A DNA stretch of 64,000 nucleotides from Sphingobacteriales bacterium 46-32 (lineage in GTDB: Bacteria; Bacteroidota; Bacteroidia; Chitinophagales; Chitinophagaceae): contig MKTY01000027.1 of assembly GCA_001898485.1 (NCBI GenBank), forward strand, positions 398,640-462,639, written 5' to 3'. Position 1 is the stretch's first letter. Every line of letters starts with the position of its first letter. A program made the translations under genes and the position numbers. Below the pieces are notes generated by a model that was not told the origin of the DNA, made no database searches, and saw only the letters and a list, made by a program, of their open reading frames with translations. This document shows, piece by piece, positions 33,193-41,849 of the stretch.

Positions 33193-34330
33193 CATTCTTC
33201 CTGAAGCACAGACTCAGCACAAACAATCCCAACACTGCTGCTACTGTTGATGCAATCAGTATCGCTATTTTAGCATTGGTAATAAAATGAGGAGCATCAC
33301 CAAAAGCCAGCAGTGTGATAAAGATGGCCATGGTAAATCCGATACCGGCCAGCAATCCCACCGCACCGATTTGTTTCCAGTTGACACCTTCTGGAAGTGC
33401 ACACCAGCCAACGGTTACCGCCAGTGCGCAGAAAAGTAATATACCCAGTGGCTTTCCGGCTACCAGTCCGAAGAATATACCCATACTGCTGGAAGAAAAC
33501 AATTCATCGGCCCAGCCTGCTTCGATGATAATACCAGTATTGGCCAGTGCGAATATGGGGAGAATAAAAAAAGATACGGGGCGGTGCAGGAAATGCTGGA
33601 GTTTGTAAGAAATCGTTTTTTCTCCCCCACTTCCAAACGGGATGGCGAAAGCGAGTAATACACCCGTGATGGTAGGATGCACGCCCGAATGCAGCATAAA
33701 GTACCACATAGCCACACCCGGTATCAGATAAGCCCATAGTTTATGTACTTTAAGCCGGTTGAGCACCAGTAGTCCGGCAAAGATGCCCATGGCGATGCCG
33801 AGGTTAAGCAATACCACTCCTTTTGAATAAAAGAAGGCTATGACGAGTATGGCGCCCAGGTCATCGATTACGGCCAGTGCGGTCAGAAATATTTTAAGTC
33901 CGGCAGGTACCCTGTTGCCCAGGAGCGAAAGCATACCGATGGCAAAAGCAATATCGGTTGCCATGGGTATGCCGGCACCAGCCTGTCCGGCTGTACCGTA
34001 GTTAAACAACAGGTAAATACCCGCGGGAACCAGCATGCCTCCGGCCGCTCCGATAACCGGAAGCAGGGCTGTTTTCAGATTGGATAATTCGCCTTTATAA
34101 ATTTCACGTTCGAGTTCGAGTCCGATCAGCAGGAAGAAGATCACCATCAGGCCATCGTTGATCCAGTATTCGAGGCTGTAATTACCAAGCTTTGTGTGCC
34201 AGAAACCAACATAAGCCTCACCTGCAGTGCTATTGGCCAGCAGAAGGGAAATAATGGTACAGCCAATCAGAATAAATCCACCCGCTTTTTCACTATTAAA
34301 AAAATCCGTGAATAGTTTTGTCAATCGCAT
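33176..34330 (-). CDS. nhaA: Na+/H+ antiporter NhaA
   Basis: A 384-aa inner-membrane protein with about 11-12 hydrophobic helices. NhaA signatures: NDGLMVIFFLLIGLELERE, MATDIAFAIGMLSLLG (unwound TM4), and ALAVIDDLGAILVIAFFYS with the ion-binding Asp pair. It exchanges 2 H+ for Na+ and helps regulate pH and salt tolerance. Length is normal. The last codons lie in a family C repeat. Confidence 0.96.
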   Translation of the reverse strand: MRLTKLFTDFFNSEKAGGFILIGCTIISLLLANSTAGEAYVGFWHTKLGNYSLEYWINDGLMVIFFLLIGLELEREIYKGELSNLKTALLPVIGAAGGMLVPAGIYLLFNYGTAGQAGAGIPMATDIAFAIGMLSLLGNRVPAGLKIFLTALAVIDDLGAILVIAFFYSKGVVLLNLGIAMGIFAGLLVLNRLKVHKLWAYLIPGVAMWYFMLHSGVHPTITGVLLAFAIPFGSGGEKTISYKLQHFLHRPVSFFILPIFALANTGIIIEAGWADELFSSSSMGIFFGLVAGKPLGILLFCALAVTVGWCALPEGVNWKQIGAVGLLAGIGFTMAIFITLLAFGDAPHFITNAKIAILIASTVAAVLGLFVLSLCFRKNESIKI

Positions 34331-34371
34331 AAGCCCCGGTATTGATAAAGTGCGAAAATACCGATATGTGG

Positions 34372-34536
34372 AAAGGTATAAAAGTATAAAGGTTTAAAAG
34401 TCTAAAGGAATAAGGTGAAAGGCAGAAGGTGTAAGGTGAAAACTTTTGAATTGCGGCCCCTTTTCCTTCCCCCCTTTACCTTTTACCTTACTCACAACTT
34501 AAAACCTAAAACTTAAAACTTCTACCCTCCACCCTA
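34372..34536. repeat. Mixed family C/D repeats upstream of nhaA
   Basis: 34372-34441 carries GGTATAAAAGTATAAAGG and AAGGCAGAAGGTGTAAGG words; 34459-34536 carries the complementary type CCTTTACCTTTTACC, AACTTAAAACC and CTACCCTCCACCC. The opposed arrays could pair in RNA. They fill most of the 274-nt gap. Confidence 0.8.
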
Positions 34537-34542
34537 CTTTTG
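34535..34542 (+). promoter_or_regulatory. -7 box for the small OM protein gene
   Basis: TACTTTTG, exact TAnnTTTG match followed by C, 62 nt before the ATG. Confidence 0.45.
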
Positions 34543-34604
34543 CATTTCATTTAGACTTTACTGGCATACTATTTCGTTATGCTGACATAAAATTTTCATC
34601 TGTT

Positions 34605-35087
34605 ATGAATAAAACAATCTCCGCCCTGCTGGTAGCCACCGCACTTTTCGTTGTTTCATCTGCATCTGCGCAGAATTACAAAACAGCACTTGGTGTGCGT
34701 CTCAGCAGCAGCCAGGCCATGGTAAATAACTCTATTTCTCTCAAACATTTTCTCAATGAGCGGTCGGCTGTGGAGGCCCTGTTCTCCTTTGGTGATCCGC
34801 TTGCACTGGGTGCTCTCTATGAAGTGCATAAACCATTTGCCAGTGAAGGATTGCAATGGTTCTATGGCGGAGGCGGCTACCTGGGATTTGTAAAAACTTT
34901 CAACCCTACCAAAAACCGCAATGAGACGGATGCCAATTTTGGGGCAATGGGTGTGCTGGGGCTGGATTATAAATTTGCCAATATTCCGCTCAACCTTTCA
35001 CTCGACTGGAAACCCGAGCTGAACCTGGTCACGGATATCAACTTTGAACCGGCAGCGGTAGGGTTTACGGCGAGGTTTACGTTCTAG
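34605..35087 (+). CDS. Small outer-membrane beta-barrel protein
   Basis: A 160-aa protein with a clear signal peptide (hydrophobic 5-20, cleavage after ASAQ) and alternating strands ending in ...GFTARFTF, a terminal aromatic typical of outer-membrane barrels. Seven or eight strands are plausible (for example SLKHFLNERSAVEALFSFG, GLQWFYGGGGYLGF). No known enzyme motif is seen. It is a common type of conserved hypothetical in Bacteroidota, perhaps a minor porin or structural barrel. Confidence 0.8.
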   Translation: MNKTISALLVATALFVVSSASAQNYKTALGVRLSSSQAMVNNSISLKHFLNERSAVEALFSFGDPLALGALYEVHKPFASEGLQWFYGGGGYLGFVKTFNPTKNRNETDANFGAMGVLGLDYKFANIPLNLSLDWKPELNLVTDINFEPAAVGFTARFTF

Positions 35088-35178
35088 GAGTATAAAAAGT
35101 TTAAGGAGTTTAAAGGGTATAAGGAGTATTGCTCTCTTTATACCCTTTAAACATTTATACCCATTATACCTTTCTTAC
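35086..35178. repeat. Family C repeat after the small OM protein gene
   Basis: GGAGTATAAAAAGTTTAAGG words followed by the complementary CTTTATACCCTTTAAAC words; includes the terminator stem at 35109-35151. Confidence 0.85.
35109..35151 (+). terminator. Family C hairpin acting as probable terminator
   Basis: TTTAAAGGGTATAAGGAG (35109-35126) pairs with CTCTTTATACCCTTTAAA (35134-35151): an 18-bp stem with one G-U and a 7-nt loop, then an AT-rich tail. Confidence 0.6.
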
Positions 35179-35288
35179 CGTTTTCCACAACTTGCGGGGG
35201 ATTTCCACATTCTTGCAGATTTTTTCAGGTTTCTGCGTTTTTGTGCAGGAATTTAATCTATATTTAACATGCTATCCAAAACTGAAGC

Positions 35289-36038
35289 ATGCTAAAGAAG
35301 GAAAGACAATCTTATATACTGCAGCAGGTAAACCTGCATAATAAGGTGCTGTCCTCATCATTGAGTGCTGATATAAAGGTGTCGGAAGACACCGTACGGC
35401 GCGACCTGCAGGAGCTGGCCGAAGAGGGCAAGCTTATTAAAGTGCATGGTGGTGCGCTCTCCCGCTCATTCAGCCAGGTGCATGTTCCCAGTAACGGAGT
35501 TTATTCACAGGCACAGAAAAGAAAAATCGCTCAGAAAGCCATTGGTCTTATCGGTAATGGCATGTTTGTGCTTACTGGCGGTGGTACTACTATTGTTGAA
35601 ATGGCCCGGATGCTACCTCCACAGCTCAAGGCCACTTTTATTTCAGGTAGTATAGCTGCGATACTGGAGTACATGGATCATCCCAATATTGATGTGATCC
35701 TGATTGGTGATAAAATTTCCAAAAGTTCAAAGATTACGGTAGGTCCTGAGGCTATTGCCAAGATCAGACAGTTGAAAGCAGATATCTGCTTTCTGGGCAC
35801 CAATGCGATCGACATTCAGAATGGTGTAACGGATAACGACTGGGAAGTGGTTCATCTGAAAAAGGCGATGATCGAATCTTCGCGAAAAGTGGTATGCCTG
35901 TCAATTGCAGAAAAAATCAACACTTACCAGCCAATCCAGATTTGTGAGCTGAGCAAAATCGATATCCTGATTACGGAGCTTTCTCCGGAAGACCCTTTAC
36001 TGAAACCCTATGCCGACGCCGGTATCCAGATCATGTAA
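35289..36038 (+). CDS. DeoR/GlpR-family transcriptional regulator
   Basis: A 249-aa protein. The N-terminal winged HTH (ILQQVNLHNKVLSSSLSADI, KVSEDTVRRDLQELAEEGKL, KVHGGALS) is followed by a DeoR C-terminal sugar-phosphate sensor domain (FVLTGGGTTIVEMARMLP, FLGTNAIDIQNGVTDNDWEV). Such regulators usually repress sugar-catabolism genes and are released by a phosphorylated sugar. The susC gene begins 55 nt downstream on the same strand, so this gene probably regulates, and may be co-transcribed with, the SusCD-type uptake operon. TATATTTA at 35259-35266 is a near-consensus -7 box. Confidence 0.92.
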   Translation: MLKKERQSYILQQVNLHNKVLSSSLSADIKVSEDTVRRDLQELAEEGKLIKVHGGALSRSFSQVHVPSNGVYSQAQKRKIAQKAIGLIGNGMFVLTGGGTTIVEMARMLPPQLKATFISGSIAAILEYMDHPNIDVILIGDKISKSSKITVGPEAIAKIRQLKADICFLGTNAIDIQNGVTDNDWEVVHLKKAMIESSRKVVCLSIAEKINTYQPIQICELSKIDILITELSPEDPLLKPYADAGIQIM

Positions 36039-36093
36039 TACCGGGATGATTTTTTAAAACTGCTTAATTACATATTTTAAAAACAACACAGCT

Positions 36094-39000
36094 ATGAGAA
36101 AGATTCTACATTCGGTTGTAGCATTTGCATTTTTGCTGCTGCTTCCGTCCGTACTGCTGGCCCAGACCCGATCAGTGGCTGGTCTGGTTCAATCAAAGGA
36201 GACCCGACAGGGGCTGGCAGGGGTTACCGTTCAGATCAAAGGTAAACCCAGCGCAACGCAAACAGATGCAGATGGCGCTTTCAAAATTGAAGTCGCAGAA
36301 AACGATGTACTGGTATTTTCTTATGTTGGTTTTGAAACCAAGGAGCAGAAAGTAGGGACCGCAACTTTTCTGACAGTTGTGTTGGATAACAAAGGCGGAG
36401 ATATGGATGAAGTAGTTGTGACCGGCTATGGAATCCGTAAAAGTAGAAGAGAGCTTAGCTATCAGGCGCCCACCATTAAGGGTGATGAATTAGCTCAGAC
36501 CAAACGGGCCAACTTTGTAAATGCCATTGCTGGTCGGGCACCGGGTGTTACGGTAACCTCCACATCGGGTGTGCCGGGAGCAGGTGCGCAGGTATTATTG
36601 CGTGGGCCTGTTTCAATTGCAGGTAATAACCAGCCGCTTTTTGTGGTTGATGGTGTACCAGCTACCAACAACAGCTTCAACCAGACACAGGGGCTTGTAA
36701 ATCCCAGTAACCTGTCATCTACTCCGGCCTCTGCTGGTTTTGCCAGCCGTGGAGCTGACTATACCAATCGTATGGCCGACCTTAATCCCGAAGACATCGA
36801 AAGTATTACGATCCTGAAAGGTCCTGAAGCTGCCGCCCTTTTCGGCTCGGATGGTGCCTCCGGAGCAGTGATCATCACGACTAAAAAAGGGGCTACCGGT
36901 CGCGCCAAAGTAACTTATGACAATACGTTTTCCTGGCAGGACGTATACCGCTACCCCGATATTCAGACAGAATACTCACGTGGTACCAATGGTATTTATG
37001 ATCCGCAGGCTTATAGCTCAACGTATGGTTTTATCATGTATGGACCAAAATATGAGCCAGGCACACAGCAGTTTGACAATCTGCACAACTTCTTCCGTAC
37101 AGGTAAGCTGCAGCAGCATAATATCAGCCTCGAAGCAGGCAATCAGAATGCTACCTACCGTATGTCGGCCGGTTATCTTACACAGTCTGGTGTTGTTCCC
37201 AACACTAAATATGAGCGGTTGAATTTCCGGCTTTCTTCCAGTGCCAAATTGAGTGAAAAGATCAATGCCCTAACCACGTTTGCCTATACCAATGCAGACA
37301 ATGATAAGGCTTCAAAAGGTCCCGGTACTTACTACAACAATCTTATCTCCTGGCCTACCGACTCCGATATTCGTTCCTATATAGATGCGCAGGGCAACCG
37401 TAAGCTGCTCCGCAATGCTACCAGCGGCAATGCCGGAGAACTCGACAACCCCTTCTGGGATGTTTATAAAAACACGTCAAACGATAAAACAAACCGTTTG
37501 CTGGGTAGCCTTACACTTAACTACACTCCGGCAAAATGGATCACTGTAACGGGTATCGTAGGTCTTGACTATTATAATACAGATGGTTCATACTATCTGC
37601 ATCCCCAGTCGTATTATGGGTCTCCCATCAACGGTCTGGTATCTACCTATACAGACAACTACAAAAACTTTAATGGCACCATCCGTGCCACAGCGACCAA
37701 GACTTTTGCCAAAAAATACAGCAATACACTTACAGTAGGTTTTTATGCTGAAGACAACCGGACTACCACCAACTCGCAGCGTGGTGAACGTTTCTATGAG
37801 CCCAACTTCTACAGCATGAATAATACGGATCCCACCTCACAGGCTGCTAAACTGAATGTGAGCAATATCCGCAAGAGCCGTATGTTTGGTAACTATACCT
37901 TTGGTTACAACAATATATTGTTTGCGAGCCTTGGTGGAAGTTATGAAGGTGTATCTACGCTTACTTCTGCATTCTTCGATAAATTTCCCTTTTTCGGTTA
38001 TGGTAGCGGATCACTCAGTTTTGTATTCTCTGATCTGCAGGGCATAAAACAGTTTGCTCCCTGGCTCTCTTATGGCAAACTGCGTGCGTCTTATGCCACA
38101 ACAGGTAAAGGTCCCTGGCGTCCTTACGTGATCGATTCACGTTTTGTGCCCTCTATTTATACCGGTGGTGGCTTTTACTATGATGTGACCGGCGGTAACT
38201 CCAAACTCAAACCAGAGTTTTCCCGCAACCTCGAACTGGGTGCCGAATTACAGTTCCTTAAAGGCCGCATCGGCCTTGACTTTGCCTGGTACCAGATTGA
38301 AAGTAAAGATCAGATCGTATCAAACCGTCTGAGCTATGGTACTGGTTTCGTTATTAAATATATCAATGGAGGTGTTGTTTCCAACAAAGGGGTTGAAATT
38401 CAGCTGAAGGCTAAACCCGTCATGAACAAAAACTTTGAATGGAATATCACTGCCAACTTCGACAGAAACCGTGGTATTATCAAGAAGATGCCAGCCGACC
38501 TGCCCTTCTACTATGATTCAGACACCTGGTTGTTTGGCAATATCCGCAGCCAGGTCAGCCCCGGTTCTTCTATTATGAATATGTCGAGCATAGTGCTGCG
38601 CAGAAACTCAAAAGGTGATCTGCTTATCAGCCCCACTACCGGCATGCCTGTAAAAGGTTCGGAATATGTGCCCGTTGGCGATCGTACCCCTGAATTTAAA
38701 ATCGGTCTGATCAACAGTTTCACATTCTTCCAAAACTTCGACCTGTCTTTCAACCTGGATATTCGCAAAGGTGGAGACGTGTTCAATGGAAATGAAATGA
38801 TGATGGTGCTGACCGGTGTAAGCAAACGTACGCTTGACCGCGAAAATCCCCGTGTTATCACAGGTGTGTTGTTGGATGGTCTGGAAGAAACCGACAACCC
38901 CACGCGCAATACCATTGCAGTGAATCCTTATTACAGAAACGATTTTTATTCTGCCGCTTACACAGAGGCCGATTTTGTTGAATCTGTAAACTGGCTTCGC

Positions 39001-39243
39001 CTTCGTGATGTTACACTAGGTTACACACTGCCTCAATCATTGCTTAGAAAACAAAAGCTTATCAAACAGGCATCCGTATTCGTAACAGGTACCGATCTGT
39101 TCCTGATCACTAACTATACCGGTATTGACCCCAACGTAAACGGAAACAATGCTTCACTGGGTGGAGTTGGTGGTATGGGTATTGACTATGGAGCCATTCC
39201 CACTGCACGGGCAATTAACATTGGCCTGAAAGTCGTTCTCTAA
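36094..39243 (+). CDS. SusC/RagA-family TonB-dependent outer-membrane transporter
   Basis: A 1049-aa protein. Signal peptide (cleavage near LLAQ), then a carboxypeptidase-regulatory-like domain (residues about 25-105: SVAGLVQSKETRQGLAGVTV, AENDVLVFSYVGFE), a TonB-box-like stretch (DMDEVVVTGYG), the plug (LRGPVSIAGNNQPLFVVDG, ILKGPEAAALFGSDGASGAV) and a 22-strand-type barrel to the C-terminal ...AINIGLKVVL. With the SusD-like lipoprotein it forms a lid-and-barrel importer for glycans or peptides. The substrate cannot be told, because no glycoside hydrolase, peptidase or sulfatase accompanies it. Confidence 0.95.
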   Translation: MRKILHSVVAFAFLLLLPSVLLAQTRSVAGLVQSKETRQGLAGVTVQIKGKPSATQTDADGAFKIEVAENDVLVFSYVGFETKEQKVGTATFLTVVLDNKGGDMDEVVVTGYGIRKSRRELSYQAPTIKGDELAQTKRANFVNAIAGRAPGVTVTSTSGVPGAGAQVLLRGPVSIAGNNQPLFVVDGVPATNNSFNQTQGLVNPSNLSSTPASAGFASRGADYTNRMADLNPEDIESITILKGPEAAALFGSDGASGAVIITTKKGATGRAKVTYDNTFSWQDVYRYPDIQTEYSRGTNGIYDPQAYSSTYGFIMYGPKYEPGTQQFDNLHNFFRTGKLQQHNISLEAGNQNATYRMSAGYLTQSGVVPNTKYERLNFRLSSSAKLSEKINALTTFAYTNADNDKASKGPGTYYNNLISWPTDSDIRSYIDAQGNRKLLRNATSGNAGELDNPFWDVYKNTSNDKTNRLLGSLTLNYTPAKWITVTGIVGLDYYNTDGSYYLHPQSYYGSPINGLVSTYTDNYKNFNGTIRATATKTFAKKYSNTLTVGFYAEDNRTTTNSQRGERFYEPNFYSMNNTDPTSQAAKLNVSNIRKSRMFGNYTFGYNNILFASLGGSYEGVSTLTSAFFDKFPFFGYGSGSLSFVFSDLQGIKQFAPWLSYGKLRASYATTGKGPWRPYVIDSRFVPSIYTGGGFYYDVTGGNSKLKPEFSRNLELGAELQFLKGRIGLDFAWYQIESKDQIVSNRLSYGTGFVIKYINGGVVSNKGVEIQLKAKPVMNKNFEWNITANFDRNRGIIKKMPADLPFYYDSDTWLFGNIRSQVSPGSSIMNMSSIVLRRNSKGDLLISPTTGMPVKGSEYVPVGDRTPEFKIGLINSFTFFQNFDLSFNLDIRKGGDVFNGNEMMMVLTGVSKRTLDRENPRVITGVLLDGLEETDNPTRNTIAVNPYYRNDFYSAAYTEADFVESVNWLRLRDVTLGYTLPQSLLRKQKLIKQASVFVTGTDLFLITNYTGIDPNVNGNNASLGGVGGMGIDYGAIPTARAINIGLKVVL

Positions 39244-39262
39244 TCAATTAAAAAAAAGTATT

Positions 39263-40945
39263 ATGAAAAATAAATTCATTGCATCGATACTGGCAGCATC
39301 CCTCTTGGTGGGCTCCATTGGATGTAAGAAATTTTTGAATATCAACCAGGATCCGGCAAATCCGCAGAATCCATCTAACGGATCCATTTTCCCGGCTATG
39401 CTGGCCAGCATTCATCGTGGCGTTCAGTACGATGCACGTTATCTCGGAAAATATATCCAGTACTGGCTGAGCACCTCTGCCAATGACAACTATGACCGTC
39501 ATGGCTGGACGGGAGCCAGTGATGCGAGCGGCGACATCTGGCGTCAAACCTACTATGGCCTTGGCAAAAACCTTGACTATATCATCAAACAGGGTATCGA
39601 CAAAGGCGAATTGGACTATGCCGCAGCCGGTTATGCGTTAAAGGCTTATATGTTCCAGATCTGTGCCGACTATCATGGCGATATCATTTTCAGTCAGGCC
39701 TTTGACGAAACCCGTGCTTATTTTGACTATGATTCGCAGGATGCTACCTACCGTGGTGTTGACTCACTTTGCCGGCTGGCTATCTCTTATGCCGACCAGG
39801 CCATGAGTAAGAAAAACAACATGAGTACGTCTGATTTTGTATACGCAGGAAGCATGGCGAAATGGAAAAAATTCGCTTACGGTATACTTGCGGTACAATA
39901 CAATAACCTCATCAATAAACCAGACTACAAACCCGACTCTGTGATCAAGTTTGCCAATCTGGCAATGGGTTCCGTTGATGATGATTTTGTGGTGCCTTTT
40001 GATGCTACAAAGAATGATAATACCAATTTCTTTGGTACTTATCGCAACAACATCGCCTCTTTCAAACAGAGCAATTACCTGGTAAAACTGCTGGATGGAA
40101 CTACCCTTGGCAACAGAAACGGCAGCGTTGAGGGCTACTATCGTGACCCCCGCATGAAACATCTGCTTGTATGCTCAAATGACACAACCAATGGTAACGG
40201 CGGTTTCCGTGGCTTAGACCCTTCAGTAGGTGATCCTTACAACAGCCTCAATGCGCCCAGCAGTTATGCGGTGGGATCCACAAACTGGATCAATGCCCGC
40301 AAAAAAGTTCCTGTACTCTGGGGCGATAGCCTCTATGCCAATCCAAGTGCCAGCAGTTTCTCCACAGCTGCAGGAAAATACCTTTTCCACAACAAGGCTG
40401 TATTGCCAGTAATGACGTATGCGCAAATGCAGTTTATGGTAGCAGAAGCGGCTTTCAGAAAAGGTGAAAAAGCTACTGCTTATCAGGCCTACCTCAATGG
40501 TATAAACGGACATTTTGATTTCATCAACCGCAGCTATTCTGCCTTACGCGGCAATGCCAACCTGTTTACAGGCGCTGCCATATCTGCAACAGACCGGGCC
40601 AATTATCTGGCTGGCCCCAACGTAAAACAATCCGATGCAGCACTGACTCTTACCGATATAATGGGTCAGAAATACATCGCCCTGTTTGGATGGGGATGGG
40701 TCGAAACCTGGAATGACCTGCGCAAATACAGCTATAATGAAGTACTGGATGGCGATACCGGTGAACCGGTTTACAAAAACTTTGCCTATCCGGCCACATT
40801 TGCTGTAGACAACAACAATCTTCCCGTTCAGCGTGTACGTCCGCGTTACAATTCTGAATATGTCTGGAACATTGAAGCGCTTCGCAAAGTAGGTGCATTG
40901 AACTACGATTATCACACCTACAAGGTTTGGTTCAGTTTACCTTAA
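39263..40945 (+). CDS. SusD/RagB-family (SusD-like_2) nutrient-binding lipoprotein
   Basis: A 560-aa protein with lipobox LLVGSIGC followed by KKFLNINQDP, the standard start of SusD-like_2 proteins (IDINxDPNxP). TPR-like helices follow (YGLGKNLDYIIKQGIDKGEL, AYALKAYMFQICADYHGDIIF). A C-terminal segment WGWVETWNDLRKYSY and VRPRYNSEYVWN completes the family pattern. It sits 19 nt after the SusC gene and forms the extracellular lid of that transporter. Confidence 0.94.
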   Translation: MKNKFIASILAASLLVGSIGCKKFLNINQDPANPQNPSNGSIFPAMLASIHRGVQYDARYLGKYIQYWLSTSANDNYDRHGWTGASDASGDIWRQTYYGLGKNLDYIIKQGIDKGELDYAAAGYALKAYMFQICADYHGDIIFSQAFDETRAYFDYDSQDATYRGVDSLCRLAISYADQAMSKKNNMSTSDFVYAGSMAKWKKFAYGILAVQYNNLINKPDYKPDSVIKFANLAMGSVDDDFVVPFDATKNDNTNFFGTYRNNIASFKQSNYLVKLLDGTTLGNRNGSVEGYYRDPRMKHLLVCSNDTTNGNGGFRGLDPSVGDPYNSLNAPSSYAVGSTNWINARKKVPVLWGDSLYANPSASSFSTAAGKYLFHNKAVLPVMTYAQMQFMVAEAAFRKGEKATAYQAYLNGINGHFDFINRSYSALRGNANLFTGAAISATDRANYLAGPNVKQSDAALTLTDIMGQKYIALFGWGWVETWNDLRKYSYNEVLDGDTGEPVYKNFAYPATFAVDNNNLPVQRVRPRYNSEYVWNIEALRKVGALNYDYHTYKVWFSLP

Positions 40946-40963
40946 CCCTAAAACATTTGTAAC

Positions 40964-41713
40964 ATGAAACTATTGTCGTATATAATGGCCCTGGGTGCAG
41001 TAGCCTCCATGGTGTCCTGTTCAAAAAATAAACTGCCTGTACCGCTTGAATTCGATCTGCAGGCAAAAGTTAAGATCAACTATGCCAGTGCATATGCCGG
41101 CAACCCCTCCGTTATGATGAAAGTAAACGGAGAAACGGTCATTACCGGTATCAAGTATGCCTATCCGTTTCCCGGCGGAGGGCTCAATACCCAGGGAGGC
41201 AGCCAACCCGACTACCTGAATATGGCAACAGGCAATACTACATTGAGCCTGAGTGTGCCTAATGTAGGCAAGTCCACTGATTCCATTCAGTTGTATTCAG
41301 GCTCGGTAACCCTGCCTGGCGCTGGTTACTATACTATACACGTGGCTGATACTATGGCCAACACTCAGATGCTGGTACTGGAAGAAAATACAGCAACGCC
41401 TGATTCGGGATTTTCCCGTTACAGATTTGTAAACCTGATCCCCAACCTTCCGGGATTGGATCTGTATTTCAATAATGTGAAAGTAGCCGACAACATTCCT
41501 TATATGAATGCCAGTGCCTCTTTCGATATAGCCTTCCCAACGGCATCTTCCTGGGCCATCAGACCGGCCGGTGCAGCACCCGGCTCAACCGCTCTCGCCA
41601 CTTATGCCAATACATCGCCCAATCAGCGCGTGTTTACGGTGTTTGCCAGAGGATATAATGGTTCTACTGATGCCAACCGGAAACCAAACGTATCACTCTA
41701 TTATGTCCGTTAA
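40964..41713 (+). CDS. DUF4397 lipoprotein of the SusCD operon
   Basis: A 249-aa protein with a lipoprotein signal (AVASMVSC, Cys near residue 19). Two immunoglobulin-like halves are seen; the second (SRYRFVNLIPNLPGLDLYFN) matches the DUF4397 pattern. It lies 18 nt after the SusD gene, so it is the third operon member and may be a surface glycan- or ligand-binding accessory. No catalytic motif is visible. Confidence 0.8.
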   Translation: MKLLSYIMALGAVASMVSCSKNKLPVPLEFDLQAKVKINYASAYAGNPSVMMKVNGETVITGIKYAYPFPGGGLNTQGGSQPDYLNMATGNTTLSLSVPNVGKSTDSIQLYSGSVTLPGAGYYTIHVADTMANTQMLVLEENTATPDSGFSRYRFVNLIPNLPGLDLYFNNVKVADNIPYMNASASFDIAFPTASSWAIRPAGAAPGSTALATYANTSPNQRVFTVFARGYNGSTDANRKPNVSLYYVR

Positions 41714-41740
41714 TTTAAGTTAGATAGGTTTTCCATAAGC

Positions 41741-41775
41741 AGATGCCCCGGTTTACGGGGCATCTTTATTTTTAT
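41741..41775 (+). terminator. Intrinsic terminator of the SusCD operon
   Basis: AGATGCCCCG and CGGGGCATCT make a perfect 10-bp stem with loop GTTTA, followed by TTATTTTTAT. Confidence 0.9.
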
Positions 41776-41802
41776 AAGGACGAGCATCCTTAGGCAAACC
41801 GA

Positions 41803-41836
41803 CTTTATACTTTTAAACCTTTACACTTTTATACCT
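41803..41836. repeat. Family C repeat
   Basis: CTTTATACTTTTAAACC, TTTACACTTTTATACC words immediately past the spmAB stop. Confidence 0.75.
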
Positions 41837-41849
41837 CACTAACCGCCAC

